Below are positions 9,577-20,378 of a stretch of 64,000 bases of DNA, in pieces. The position numbers and the translations under genes are program-made. The DNA is taken from contig DUVI01000029.1 of the NCBI GenBank assembly GCA_012841065.1, forward strand, positions 20,394-84,393, written 5' to 3'. The stretch is from Bacillota bacterium. GTDB taxonomy: Bacteria; Bacillota; Sulfobacillia; Fermentithermobacillales; Fermentithermobacillaceae. The notes beneath the pieces were generated by a model. It ran no database searches, had not been told where the DNA came from, and saw nothing but the letters and a program-made list of their open reading frames with translations. Numbering within the stretch: position 1 is the first letter of the stretch; the number at the start of each line of letters is the position of its first letter.

Positions 9577-11235
9577 TTACTCTAGCATCGGGATCTTTAT
9601 ACCCTTTTCCTTTGCAGTCTGTATAGCTTTTTCGTAGCCTGCATCAGCGTGGCGCATTACACCTGTCCCAGGATCAGTAGTCAGAACCCTTTGCAGTTTG
9701 GCTGCAGCCCGCTCAGTACCGTCCGCCACTACTACCATGCCGGCATGGATCGAGTAGCCGATACCGACACCTCCACCATGATGCACCGAGACCCAGCTGG
9801 CACCTGCCGCAGTATTGAGCAGCGCATTGAGGATGGGCCAGTCAGCAATGGCGTCTGAGCCGTCTTTCATCGATTCAGTTTCACGGTTGGGAGAAGCTAC
9901 GCTTCCGCTGTCCAGGTGATCCCTGCCAATGACTATAGGCGCCTTGACCTCGCCTTTTCTTACCAATTCATTGAAGAGCAGCCCCGCTTTGGCCCGCTGG
10001 CCGTAACTCAGCCAACATATCCTTGAAGGAAGCCCCTGGAACTGTACCTTCTCCTGGGCCATCTTGAGCCACCTGATCATGCTCTCGTTCTCAGGAAACG
10101 CCTCGATGAGGGCTTCGTCTGTGCGGTAAATGTCGGTAGGATCTCCGGACAACGCCACCCATCTAAAGGGACCACTGCCTTCGCAGAACATCGGACGGAT
10201 AAAAGCCGGTACAAATCCAGGAAAGTCAAACGCATTTTTCAATCCTGCTGAAAACGCCTGCTGCCTTATGTTGTTGCCGTAGTCAAACACGATTGCGCCC
10301 TTCCGCTGCCAGTCGAGCATGGCCTGAACGTGAACCACCACGCTTTCGGTAGCCCTACGTATATACTCATCAGGATCGCTCCCGCGTAAAGCATACGCTG
10401 CTTCCAGAGTCATGCCTGCCGGAACGTACCCGCCAAGCAAGTCGTGGGCTGACGTCTGGTCGGTCATCAAATCAGGTACCACGCCACGTTGCACAAGTTC
10501 AGGATGGACTTCTGCCGCGTTTCCCAGCACCGCCACTGACTTGGGCTCACCTTTAGCCAAAGCATCTTCAACGACCTCAAGGGCATGATCCAAATCCCTT
10601 GCAAGCATATCGCAGTATCCGGTATCCAGCCGGCGCTGGATCCGCCAGGGATCAACCTCTACAACCAGCGCTACGCCTCCGTTCATGGTGATAGCAAGGG
10701 GTTGAGCGCCACCCATGCCTCCCAATCCTGCGGTGACCACCAGCTTGCCTTTAAGGCTACCGCCAAAGTGCTGCCTTGCTGCTTCGGCAAATGTCTCGTA
10801 GGTGCCCTGTAGGATTCCCTGAGCACCTATGTAAATCCAGCTCCCTGCAGTCATCTGCCCGTACATGGTGAGCCCCTGCCGCTCAAACTCACGGAACTGT
10901 TCCCATGTTGCCCATGCTGGAACCAGCAACGCATTAGCTATGAGCACCCGTGGCGCGATTTCATGTGTCTTGAAAATCCCCACAGGCTTACCTGACTGCA
11001 CAAGAAGGGTCTCATCACTCTCAAGTTGCTTAAGGCTCCTGACAATAGCGTCAAACGCTTCCCAGTTGCGTGCTGCTTTGCCTGTGCCACCGTATACTAT
11101 CAGTTCGTCAGGTTTCTCTGCCACGTCAGGATCAAGGTTGTTCATGAGCATCCTCATCGCCGCTTCCTGTTCCCAACCTTTACATGACAAAGCCGGCCCT
11201 CTCGGTGCCCTCACCGTACGCTTTGCCATTTTCAA
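9577..11235 (-). CDS. hutU: Urocanate hydratase
   Basis: 552 aa; [17 protein letters not shown]...; [26 protein letters not shown]; typical HutU. Confidence 0.97.
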   Translation of the reverse strand: MKMAKRTVRAPRGPALSCKGWEQEAAMRMLMNNLDPDVAEKPDELIVYGGTGKAARNWEAFDAIVRSLKQLESDETLLVQSGKPVGIFKTHEIAPRVLIANALLVPAWATWEQFREFERQGLTMYGQMTAGSWIYIGAQGILQGTYETFAEAARQHFGGSLKGKLVVTAGLGGMGGAQPLAITMNGGVALVVEVDPWRIQRRLDTGYCDMLARDLDHALEVVEDALAKGEPKSVAVLGNAAEVHPELVQRGVVPDLMTDQTSAHDLLGGYVPAGMTLEAAYALRGSDPDEYIRRATESVVVHVQAMLDWQRKGAIVFDYGNNIRQQAFSAGLKNAFDFPGFVPAFIRPMFCEGSGPFRWVALSGDPTDIYRTDEALIEAFPENESMIRWLKMAQEKVQFQGLPSRICWLSYGQRAKAGLLFNELVRKGEVKAPIVIGRDHLDSGSVASPNRETESMKDGSDAIADWPILNALLNTAAGASWVSVHHGGGVGIGYSIHAGMVVVADGTERAAAKLQRVLTTDPGTGVMRHADAGYEKAIQTAKEKGIKIPMLE

Positions 11236-11514
11236 GTACCTCCTTCCTGATGGTTCGCAGTATTAAGCACCCGATTCATACCTTGCCAGAATTGTCAGTA
11301 CTGTATTACATCTAATTCATCGGATTGATACCTCTATCCTTCGTCTAAAAGCTGATTATGGGAAATCATGGGGCGCCTCATCCTACTCGAACGCGGACAA
11401 ACATACCCTTACGCTGCAACTTGGCATCTGGAATCCCCGAAGTCCGGTTGAACAGCTTATGAGGCTTGGTAGTTGGAGGATGGCGGACGATAACGACCAG
11501 GACGCAATCAAATT

Positions 11515-11546
11515 GGCCAGGGCACCTCACAGGAAATGCCCTGGCC
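11515..11546 (-). terminator. Hairpin downstream of the lipoprotein gene
   Basis: GGCCAGGGC...GCCCTGGCC inverted repeat 3' of the minus-strand CDS ending at 11565; weak T-run. Confidence 0.5.
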
Positions 11547-11564
11547 CAAAGACGATACTACACC

Positions 11565-12602
11565 CTATTTCCCGCCAAATCCGACGGGAACCATAAGTTC
11601 TTCTACCCTGGAGCCATCTTTGGCGGAGTATGTCACAAAGATTATGGTTCCGTAAGGGCTCGTGGCAGGCTCGAGATCGATCCAGAAATCAAACCGTCCC
11701 CATCCGGGGGCTCCCTCAGAAGCCGTAACCTGCTTGATACCCAGCACGTTGTGCCCATCTTCAACTTCTACTATGAAGTTTGCTTCAAAAATGCTTGCAA
11801 ATCCTGTCATCCTGACCCTTTCGGTGAGAATGGAACCGCGCTCAGGCCACAACAATACGATGTTCTGGTCCTCTTCCACCACTGATACAGGCGCGGGAAT
11901 TAAGTCATCTCCACTGGTTCCTGGTTCAATGAGCCTTACGTTTACATCTGCGAATTTGGATAAGGTAAAGGTCGCCACAGGGTAACTGACGACCTCCGCA
12001 CCGGCTTCAGGTGGAACCAGCCTTATATCAACAGTAAGTTCACCGGCAGAACAGGATACATTTTCCAGGTTCATCTTGTACCCTTCTCTGGGCCTTTGGC
12101 CGGCCATTACCGCAAGGATAGCCTGATCCCCCCGTTTGAACAACAGGGCCACAGGCCGGTCAACCTGGGACATGGTTTCAAGCCACTCTGAAATCTCGTC
12201 ATCCTGAAATCCGGCGGTAACGACCGGCGGCAGGCCGCTTACCTGCGCCAATAGGGCATCAATATCTGCCGAGTATACGTTCTTATTGCCTTTATCGATG
12301 AATATCAGGTATTTGCCCTGAGCGTCGTAATATACCTTGCTTTCGCCTGAGTAAAACACGTACTCAGCCTCAACTTCACTCCTTGCATCCTTGGGATCCT
12401 TCACGAGCTTCGCCGACTTGAACGCTGCAAGAAACTCCTGGGAATTGTCGACTTTGACCCTGTTTCCGTACCTGTCGCCTACATACAGATCAGCCTTGTC
12501 CAGGCCGGCCAGGGAAACCAGATCTTTTGCACCGCACCCTGTTGCGAATATGCTTAGCACCAGCAAAGCTATGAGTAAAAGAGGCCATTTGTTTCCTCTC
12601 AT
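11565..12602 (-). CDS. Lipoprotein with C-terminal Gmad2 (spore-germination Ig-like) domain
   Basis: Signal plus lipobox (LLVLSIFATGCGAK); C-terminal WPERGSILTERVRMTGFASIFEANFIVEVEDG...GTIIFVTYSAKDGSRVEELMVPV is Gmad2-like. Confidence 0.72.
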   Translation of the reverse strand: MRGNKWPLLLIALLVLSIFATGCGAKDLVSLAGLDKADLYVGDRYGNRVKVDNSQEFLAAFKSAKLVKDPKDARSEVEAEYVFYSGESKVYYDAQGKYLIFIDKGNKNVYSADIDALLAQVSGLPPVVTAGFQDDEISEWLETMSQVDRPVALLFKRGDQAILAVMAGQRPREGYKMNLENVSCSAGELTVDIRLVPPEAGAEVVSYPVATFTLSKFADVNVRLIEPGTSGDDLIPAPVSVVEEDQNIVLLWPERGSILTERVRMTGFASIFEANFIVEVEDGHNVLGIKQVTASEGAPGWGRFDFWIDLEPATSPYGTIIFVTYSAKDGSRVEELMVPVGFGGK

Positions 12603-12875
12603 CTTGTCCCCTCCTTGTAATCGCAAATGATTCCGACTTCTTACACGACCGGCCCGTTACCGGTCTACCGATAGTGTTTCCCACTCAGTTCCTGATGTTC
12701 CTTCCGGCACTTCCACCCAAACACCATTGCTTAATGGGTCTTGTTTTACTGACGTACCTCATTACCCCTGAGTTCCTTAGTAACCGTGCTGCAAAACTCA
12801 AATATGTATTGACCATATTCTTAAGACAGGATAGCCTAGTTAATGATGTAATTTGGAAGGCGAGTGGTATTCCTG

Positions 12876-14015
12876 ATGGCAAAGTCAAAGGCATCGGTTC
12901 TCATGCTCCCTATGAGTCTAGATATCGGCGGTGCCGAAACCCACGTGGTCAGCCTTTCAAAGGGTCTCAAGTCATTAGGCTGGGAAGTATATGTAGCTTC
13001 CCACGGAGGACAAAGGGTAAGAGACTTGGAAGCCGCAGGAATTCCACATTTTTACGCCCCACTCCACTCCCGGCGGCCGCTGAACATGGCAAGGGCATAC
13101 AGAGTTATCTCAAGACTTGTGGACACTTACGAAATCGACTTGATCCACGCCCACGCCAGAATCCCTATATGGATTGCTGAAAAGATTGCGGCCAAACGGA
13201 ACATCCCCCTTGTGGCAACATATCACGGATGCTTCAAGGGAGGGTTTCCCTGGGTGTTTTTCAGCCGCCAGGGTGACAGGACCATAGCGATAAGCGAAGT
13301 AATCAGACAGTACATAGTAAGAGAGTTCGGGTTTGATGCGGACAAGATCACCGTGATCCCAAACGGCATCGATGTGGGGGTTTTCAACCCTCATGCCCAT
13401 CGGACCAGGGCAGAGACCAGGCAAGCTCTTGATATCGCTGAAAACGTAGACGCCGTGATTGCATACGTGTCCAGGATGGACGGAGACTTGGCACACGCCG
13501 CAGTAGTGGCTGCTGAGACGGTTTCTGAGCTTTCCCGGAAATATCCTGACATAATGCTGCTGGTGGCCGGCGACGGCAGCGATTTCGGCATAGTCAAGAC
13601 AAAAGCTGATGAGATCAACAGCCGGCTTGACAGAGAGGTCATACGCTGCCTTGGTTTCGTCTTGGACATCCCGTCGCTGCTTGCAGCGACGGATATAGTG
13701 CTAGGGATGTCCAGGGCAGCGTTGGAAGCCATGGCAATGGCAAAACCGGTAGTGATCTTCGGGCCGGAAGGCATTTTCGGGCCTGTCTCCCCTGACAACA
13801 TTGACATGCTTGAAAAAAGAAACTACGTCTCCCTGGATGCCCCCTACCCGCCCACATCTGAAGTGCTGTACAGATTTATCGATGAACTCATCCCGGATCC
13901 CGCCAAATGCGCCATACTTGGCGATTTCGGACGCCAGATGGTAGTTGAACGCCATTCTGAAGAGAGCGTGGCCAAGGCTACAGAAAGGATCTACCGGGAA
14001 ATCCTCACTATGTAA
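12876..14015 (+). CDS. Glycosyltransferase family 4 (group 1)
   Basis: SLDIGGAETHVVSLSKGLKSLGWEVYVAS...; DKITVIPNGIDVGVFNP; AALEAMAMAKPVVIFG. Start ambiguous (GTG 12864 or ATG 12876). Confidence 0.9.
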   Translation: MAKSKASVLMLPMSLDIGGAETHVVSLSKGLKSLGWEVYVASHGGQRVRDLEAAGIPHFYAPLHSRRPLNMARAYRVISRLVDTYEIDLIHAHARIPIWIAEKIAAKRNIPLVATYHGCFKGGFPWVFFSRQGDRTIAISEVIRQYIVREFGFDADKITVIPNGIDVGVFNPHAHRTRAETRQALDIAENVDAVIAYVSRMDGDLAHAAVVAAETVSELSRKYPDIMLLVAGDGSDFGIVKTKADEINSRLDREVIRCLGFVLDIPSLLAATDIVLGMSRAALEAMAMAKPVVIFGPEGIFGPVSPDNIDMLEKRNYVSLDAPYPPTSEVLYRFIDELIPDPAKCAILGDFGRQMVVERHSEESVAKATERIYREILTM

Positions 14016-14106
14016 GCCATACAGTATATCCAGGAACCCAATCCGCTTTCCTGCGTCGGAAGCCATAGCGTACAGCCGAGAATATCTTTCGCTTAGGAGG
14101 CAGATA

Positions 14107-16380
14107 ATGCTATTTTTGATGACACAGTTTCCGATTGGACTTAGTTCAGGAATCAATTCCAAGGGCACCCGCAGGTTGACGAAACGTTGTGCCGCTGTAG
14201 CTCTTGCATTGGTTCTTGCGTTCTTGCATTGGACGGGTGCCTTTGCAGGCAGTTCACTACATAATGATCCGGCTTCCCTTGGGTATCTCAGGGGCTGGTA
14301 CAACCAGAAACAATTCAAGTTCATGGTGGCCACAGACAGCCATTTTGGGTCATGGCAGGGCAACACAAACTCAGCCCTGGCTCTCGCCCACATCGCCCAG
14401 AGCCACCCTGACGCTGCTTTTATGATTCACATGGGCGACATAACCGAAACAGGCGGAGATGAAGAATACGGATTACTCAAGGCGCACATGGCCGGTTTGC
14501 GTTTCCCGGTAATGGCAACCATGGGGAATCACGAGTCCAGGTGGCAGGACCCCCAGGGCTCAAGATTCCGGAGCTATTTCGGACCATCCACCTATTCCTT
14601 TGATTACGGCATGTGGCATTTTGTGGTGTTGGACACTTCGTACCCTGAGCAGACCTACGGTACGCTTGAACCGTCGGTGCTTGCCTGGCTGGAACAAGAC
14701 CTGGCATCTCAACCGGCAAACAGGCCTGTAGCTTTGTTCTCTCACCATCCCCTGCTCTATCAGGAAAGAAACTTCCAGGATTCCGACGATGCCCTGCTGG
14801 CGCTCATAAGCAAGTATCCGGTTCATGCAATCTTCTCAGGCCACGGGCACTCATTCATCACATGGAAAGTGCAAGGCTGCTCCTGTTTCATGAGCGGGGC
14901 GCTCATGGACAACACTTACATGTTTGTGGAAGCAGACGGTTTGGAGCTCAAGGTTTATTCTGTAACGCCGAACACCCCGGACAAAGAGCAACCAGAAGCT
15001 CCTCCATATGAAGAATCGCTACTTGGGATTGTTTCAGCATCAACCCAAGACAGTCTTGGCAATCCCCTTAGCAGATTGTCAGTCCAACCGGAAGACGACA
15101 CCCTAAGAGCCAAGTTCCACCTCTCAGAACCTGCATCCGTATGGTTTCAGATCGACGGCGGGCACTACAACCTGCTGGGCGACAAAAGACGGGGAATCCA
15201 CGAATTTTCAATTGACATCACGGCCCGCGCCCCTGGCACCCACACCCTGCGAATCAAAGCGGTCACTGGGGACGGACAATATATCACAACCGGTGAGTTT
15301 GAAAAAGGCACAGATGAACTGGTGCTATGGAAACAAGATTTGGGGAGTTCGCTTGTGGCCCGCATGCTTAAGGCATCACCTTCTAATGTGATTGTAGGCA
15401 CCAGGAATGGCGTGGTGTATTCCCTTGACGCTGAGAGTGGCAACATCTTCTGGAAATACGACGCTGGATCGCCGTGGGGCGGTGGGGTGATTGACGGGTA
15501 CAACCTTTATTTTGGTACTGCAGCCGGGGAGATTCATTGTCTGGACAAGAATACAGGCCGGATGACTTGGAAGATTGCGCTGGATTCTGCAGGGTTTGTA
15601 GAGCCTCCCGCATTATGCGATACGGACACAGGCAGGTGCTTAATTATAGGGTCACCTTCAGGCAAGGTGTATGCCCTGAGCACGGTATCGGGAGCTGAGC
15701 AGTGGGCTTACCAAGCCTCAGGAGCTGTAACCAACACCCCTTCAACCGGGCTCGGCATGGCGTTTTTCGGCGATTGGGCACAAAAACTATACGCCTTAGA
15801 CGCAAACACCGGACAGGAAAAATGGGTAATACACCTTGGCAGGCAGATGTACTACTCTCCTGCAGGCAATTCCCTGTTCTACGGCAATACCCTGTTTGCG
15901 GTAACCCCTGCTGACAATCACAGCGGGGGCAGTTTCTTGTATGCCCTGAACCCCCACACCGGCAAGCAAAACTGGGCTGGGGTAAACTGGAGGTCTTTCT
16001 TGGAGCCCTCTATCCCCCTGTACTCACAAGAAACCACAGTAAGACGGCCGTTCATTTTGGTTCCCGATTCAGGCGGACGAATTACGGCATACTATCGGGC
16101 CTACGGTGAGATTCCCTGGCACTTACAGGGTTACTCCACCTTATTCGCAGGCGTACCCAATCTTGATGGCATCTATGTAACCGGCGGCGTTAGAGGGGTA
16201 CTGGCAATCCATGCGGGTGACGCACAGTTCGACTATAAGGTCCGGGACACGTTTCTGTTCGTGGACCCGTTGGTACTGAAATCACAGGATAACCAGGTGA
16301 AGTCCGGATACGAGTACTTCCTGGTTCAAGGCGACAACCGCGGCACTCTGTGGGCGATCAAGATCCCTATCTCTCCCTAG
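14107..16380 (+). CDS. Secreted calcineurin-like metallophosphoesterase with C-terminal PQQ-like beta-propeller repeats
   Basis: Signal peptide; VATDSHFGSW, HMGDITETGGDEE, TMGNHES, SHHPLL, FSGHGHS; then repeats such as GVVYSLDAESGNIFWKYDAGS, GEIHCLDKNTGRMTWK, KLYALDANTGQEKWVIH. Confidence 0.88.
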   Translation: MLFLMTQFPIGLSSGINSKGTRRLTKRCAAVALALVLAFLHWTGAFAGSSLHNDPASLGYLRGWYNQKQFKFMVATDSHFGSWQGNTNSALALAHIAQSHPDAAFMIHMGDITETGGDEEYGLLKAHMAGLRFPVMATMGNHESRWQDPQGSRFRSYFGPSTYSFDYGMWHFVVLDTSYPEQTYGTLEPSVLAWLEQDLASQPANRPVALFSHHPLLYQERNFQDSDDALLALISKYPVHAIFSGHGHSFITWKVQGCSCFMSGALMDNTYMFVEADGLELKVYSVTPNTPDKEQPEAPPYEESLLGIVSASTQDSLGNPLSRLSVQPEDDTLRAKFHLSEPASVWFQIDGGHYNLLGDKRRGIHEFSIDITARAPGTHTLRIKAVTGDGQYITTGEFEKGTDELVLWKQDLGSSLVARMLKASPSNVIVGTRNGVVYSLDAESGNIFWKYDAGSPWGGGVIDGYNLYFGTAAGEIHCLDKNTGRMTWKIALDSAGFVEPPALCDTDTGRCLIIGSPSGKVYALSTVSGAEQWAYQASGAVTNTPSTGLGMAFFGDWAQKLYALDANTGQEKWVIHLGRQMYYSPAGNSLFYGNTLFAVTPADNHSGGSFLYALNPHTGKQNWAGVNWRSFLEPSIPLYSQETTVRRPFILVPDSGGRITAYYRAYGEIPWHLQGYSTLFAGVPNLDGIYVTGGVRGVLAIHAGDAQFDYKVRDTFLFVDPLVLKSQDNQVKSGYEYFLVQGDNRGTLWAIKIPISP

Positions 16381-16688
16381 TTTCAAACCTAGAGTAAAAC
16401 AGTAACCTGGTCATCTGCCGCAACTCTATACTTCTACAGTCTCATAAATCGCTAATCCGGTGGCCAGCGTACTCAAGTATCTGCCATGTTTCTATACTTC
16501 CCTATTCTCCGCCGGCTGTCTTTAGCAAGTGCCATGAAGCATAAACGTCTCTTTGGGGAAGGTTAACTAGAGAAGCACTCAAAGCCAAACGGATTAGTAC
16601 GTATGCCAACTACGTGCGTCAACTACATATGCCGAACCTTAGCTTAAACGCATCCAACGGCATATCAGCCTATACGGAGGGAAGTCCC

Positions 16689-17915
16689 ATGACAGGTGTC
16701 TCGCTTCAGAAACCTTCTAAGGTATCAATCATAGGTGCAGGACGGGTTGGCAGCACTTATGCTTTCACCCTCTTGCTCAGGGGAACCGCCGATGAGATTT
16801 GCCTGATCGATGACAACAAGGAAAGAGCTCTGGGCGAATCAATGGACTTAAACCACGCCATGTCCCTGGTGGAACGCACGACTATCTGGGCAGGCAGCAT
16901 CCAAGATGTTGTGGATTCGGACCTTGTGGTGATCTCTGCCGGTTCGGCACAAAAACCTGGAGAAACCCGGATGGACCTCATCCATAGAAATGCTAAAATC
17001 GTCGGCGACATTGCAGAAAAAGTGGGCCAGCTGGCGCCAAACGCCATACTGATGGTAGTGACCAACCCGGTAGACGTCATGTCCTATGTGGCCATGGTGG
17101 GATCAGGGCTCGCTCCGCAACGGGTTATAGGCTCCGGAACCATGCTCGACACTGCCAGGCTCCGTTATGTGATAGGAGACGAGCTGGGCATAAGTCCTCA
17201 ACACATCCATGCATCCATCATCGGCGAACACGGCGATTCCGAAATCGCAGCTTGGTCACGGGCTGCAATTGCCGGAACCTCTTTGCGGAACTGGGCTTTA
17301 TCGGAAACTCATCTGCAAAGCATGTTCGAAGAAGTACGGGACGCAGCGTATAATATCATCAACCTCAAAGGAGCCACGTACTACGCCATAGCAGTTGCCA
17401 TGGCCAAGATAACTGAAGCCATACTTAGGGACCTCCGCAGCGTCTACTCGGTTTCGTGTTATATTGGCGGAGAGTACGGCGTAAGGGGCGTGTACCTAGG
17501 CACACCGGCGGTGGTGGGCAGAGAAGGTATATTGAGGGTGATCGAACTTCCCCTTTCTGACGATGAACTTGAAGCTCTAAAAAACTCAGCTGACACTGTA
17601 AGACAGGCCATAAATGACCTCAGCCTGAAACCTGCTCCCTTTTATCAAAGGCTGCTGAAGAAAGCCTCAGGGTTTGATTTCTCTCAGGAGCTGGATATTG
17701 AACCGGAACTGCTCACGCCCCACCCCTCCACCGGCTCTTCCGGCAATGTATCACCGTCAGGTATGTCAGCGTCAGATATATCAGCAGGAGATGTGTTAAC
17801 GTCAATAGAGACAGGAGCAGAAGATAAGGTAAATGTTCAAAAGAAGGCCGTCTATCACAAGCAGCCAAGACCGATCAATGCACGCAGGCCGCACCGAACC
17901 TCCCGTTCTGTATGA
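16689..17915 (+). CDS. ldh: L-lactate dehydrogenase family protein with about 80-residue C-terminal extension
   Basis: VSIIGAGRVGSTYAFTLL, SAGSAQKPGETRMDL (Q in substrate loop), VTNPVDVMSYV, GSGTMLDTARLR, IGEHGDSEIAAWS. Confidence 0.9.
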   Translation: MTGVSLQKPSKVSIIGAGRVGSTYAFTLLLRGTADEICLIDDNKERALGESMDLNHAMSLVERTTIWAGSIQDVVDSDLVVISAGSAQKPGETRMDLIHRNAKIVGDIAEKVGQLAPNAILMVVTNPVDVMSYVAMVGSGLAPQRVIGSGTMLDTARLRYVIGDELGISPQHIHASIIGEHGDSEIAAWSRAAIAGTSLRNWALSETHLQSMFEEVRDAAYNIINLKGATYYAIAVAMAKITEAILRDLRSVYSVSCYIGGEYGVRGVYLGTPAVVGREGILRVIELPLSDDELEALKNSADTVRQAINDLSLKPAPFYQRLLKKASGFDFSQELDIEPELLTPHPSTGSSGNVSPSGMSASDISAGDVLTSIETGAEDKVNVQKKAVYHKQPRPINARRPHRTSRSV

Positions 17916-18023
17916 AGTCCCCTTTGGAGGCTGATAACGTACCACCCGTCGAAAACCAAACTGGCAAGTGCAACCAAGCGCTGCGTTAGCTGCTTACCAA
18001 GTGATTACCAAATCGAATAAGAG

Positions 18024-18048
18024 AGGCCGGGTGAAATCACCCCGGCCC
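18024..18048 (-). terminator. Hairpin between convergent ldh and PLP-lyase genes
   Basis: GGCCGGGTGA-AA-TCACCCCGGCC near-perfect inverted repeat downstream of both stops; weak T-run. Confidence 0.5.
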
Positions 18049-18095
18049 ATCTAAAAATCGCTGGTATCTTACATGAGTACAAGCAGTAACCGATG

Positions 18096-19289
18096 CTAGA
18101 ACCCCGTGGCCTTCTTGAGCGCCTGGCTCAGGTCGGCAATAATGTCGTCTACGTGCTCCAGCCCCACGGAAATCCTCATAAGGCCGTCTGAAATACCTGC
18201 AGCTTGCCTGGCCTCGGGAGTCATGACTGAATGGGTCATAGACGCAGGGTGCTGAACCAGGGTGCTGGTTTCGCCAAGGCTTACTGCAAGGTGACACAAC
18301 TTCACTGAATCCATCAAGGTCTTCCCTGCCTCGAATCCGCCCTTGAGTTCAACGGATATCATTCCACCGAAACCTATCATCTGTTTCTTGGCCAGCTTAT
18401 GTTGAGGATGGGACTTGAGTCCAGGGTAATACACCCTTTCCACTCCAGGGTGGTTCTCCAAAAACTCGGCCACTTTCATGGCATTGTGCTCATGGCGCTC
18501 CATCCTTACATGGAGGGTCTTGATGCCCCGGAGTATCAGCCACGCATCGAATGGACCCAAAGCTCCGCCCAGATCCTTCTGTGTGGTTTGCGCAACATGG
18601 TCCATGAACTCTTTCGGACCTACAGCGATACCTGCAAGCAGATCCCCGTGTCCGCCCAGATATTTGGTGGCGCTGTGAACAACCACGTCTATGCCCCAAT
18701 CGATTGGCCTTTGGAAAACCGGAGTCATGAAAGTATTGTCCAGGACTGTCATGATGCCATGCTTCTTGGCGATTTGAACCATAGCTTCCATATCCACCAG
18801 TTTGAGCACGGGGTTAGCAGGAGATTCGAAATATATCAGTTTGGTATTTGGCTTAATAGCCCTCTCCACCTGCTCAGGTTCAGAACAGTCAACAAAATCC
18901 ACCTGAACCCCGAATCGTGTCAGGAGTTCAGCCAACAACGAGTAAACACACCCGTATACGCATTTGTCCGCCACAATGTGATCCCCGGCGCTGACCATCG
19001 CTATTGCCACTGAAGATATGGCGGACATACCAGAAGCAAATGCTATGGCCTTTTCCCCGTTCTCCAAGGCGCTCATACACTCTTCCAACGCAGCAATTGT
19101 GGGGTTGCCCAACCTGGTGTAAATGTAACCCTCAGACTCTCCGGAGAACCTGGCAGCCCCCTCGTCTACGCTGGGAAATACAAAGGTGGATGTTTGGTAA
19201 ATTGGCGTGACTATTGAACCAGTGTAAGGTTCAGGCCCCTGGCCTATGTGGGTTGCCTTGGTCTCAAGCCGCATGCCATCCTTATCCAT
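18096..19289 (-). CDS. Cys/Met-metabolism PLP enzyme, probable methionine gamma-lyase
   Basis: MDKDGMRLETKATHIGQGPEPYTGSIVTPIYQTSTF...; PLP lysine in SATKYLGGHGD; Cys in KCVYGCVYSLL at the position expected for the MGL active-site Cys. Confidence 0.85.
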   Translation of the reverse strand: MDKDGMRLETKATHIGQGPEPYTGSIVTPIYQTSTFVFPSVDEGAARFSGESEGYIYTRLGNPTIAALEECMSALENGEKAIAFASGMSAISSVAIAMVSAGDHIVADKCVYGCVYSLLAELLTRFGVQVDFVDCSEPEQVERAIKPNTKLIYFESPANPVLKLVDMEAMVQIAKKHGIMTVLDNTFMTPVFQRPIDWGIDVVVHSATKYLGGHGDLLAGIAVGPKEFMDHVAQTTQKDLGGALGPFDAWLILRGIKTLHVRMERHEHNAMKVAEFLENHPGVERVYYPGLKSHPQHKLAKKQMIGFGGMISVELKGGFEAGKTLMDSVKLCHLAVSLGETSTLVQHPASMTHSVMTPEARQAAGISDGLMRISVGLEHVDDIIADLSQALKKATGF

Positions 19290-19433
19290 ATTTACGCCTC
19301 CATAAGAAAACTTTGAATGCTTGCACTTACAATATTCTTCGTAACTCAAAATTTTCCTTTTCAGACGGGAAGGGATCAAAAAAAGGGATTGGCAAAACGC
19401 CACCCCATGGCATTTAAAACCTTTATCGAGAGC

Positions 19434-20378
19434 TTATTGAGCCATCTGTTCCAGGTATTTCACTGCATTGAAAATAAGTTCTATGAACCGCTCTCTGTCT
19501 ACTCCCAAGGCCACATGGCAGTTAGGCTCCCTTCCCGTAACACCTCTGAAATCCACCACGGTCCTGCCTAGGGTAAACTCCGCCGATGTCTCCACACATA
19601 CGCTAAGGTGCCTGGTTGACACGATATCAGGTTCAAATACTGCGGCAACCGCCAGGGCGTCATGGATAGGATTGCCTTCGAACCGCTTGCGGTAGTGGTT
19701 CCCGTAGAAATCCATAAGTTCGGCAACGGTCCTGCCTATTCGTCCAAATCTGCGCAAAGCCTCGATTTCGTCGGGATATATCAGCGCTTTGTGGGTGACG
19801 TCAAGTCCTATCATGGTGATAGGCACGCCTGATTCAAACACAATCCGAGCAGCCTCCGGGTCAACGTATATATTGAACTCTGCGGCAGGCGTCCGGTTGC
19901 CTTCCAGGGCGGCGCCACCCATGAGCACGATCTTTTCAATCTTGCGTTTGATTTCAGGCTTTGCAAGCAGGGCTATAGCTAAATTGGTAAGCGGACCTAC
20001 CGGCACCAGGGTCACTTTTTCAGGGTGATTGAGCAAAGTATCGGTTATAAGGTCAAACGCGCTGCGCCCGGAAGCATCCGGATCCTCGTCTCCAGGTTCA
20101 CCGAGCCCGCCAAGCCCGGTCTCTCCGTGAACTTGAGGCGCTGTAACCAGCGGCCTGAGGATAGGTTTATCCGCCCCCCTGGCCACTTCCACATCTGCCC
20201 CGATAAACGACAAGAACTTCCTGGCATTGCGGTGCGTGTTCTCACCTGTGGTGTTGCCCGCAACGGTGGTTACTCCCAACACATCCAGCTTCCCGCATCC
20301 GAAGGCCAGGGCAAGAGCTACCGCATCATCGATTCCAGGGTCGCAATCGATGATGACCGGGATTTTGCCGTTACTCAT
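19434..20378 (-). CDS. Inosine-uridine preferring nucleoside hydrolase (copy 1)
   Basis: PVIIDCDPGIDDAVALALA; VGPLTNLAIAL; IEKIVLMGGA; AEFNIYVDPEAA. Confidence 0.95.
   Translation of the reverse strand: MSNGKIPVIIDCDPGIDDAVALALAFGCGKLDVLGVTTVAGNTTGENTHRNARKFLSFIGADVEVARGADKPILRPLVTAPQVHGETGLGGLGEPGDEDPDASGRSAFDLITDTLLNHPEKVTLVPVGPLTNLAIALLAKPEIKRKIEKIVLMGGAALEGNRTPAAEFNIYVDPEAARIVFESGVPITMIGLDVTHKALIYPDEIEALRRFGRIGRTVAELMDFYGNHYRKRFEGNPIHDALAVAAVFEPDIVSTRHLSVCVETSAEFTLGRTVVDFRGVTGREPNCHVALGVDRERFIELIFNAVKYLEQMAQ

Noticed and set aside
13701-14393. Minus-strand 230-aa ORF
   Set aside because: Antisense to the glycosyltransferase and phosphoesterase genes, both strongly supported.
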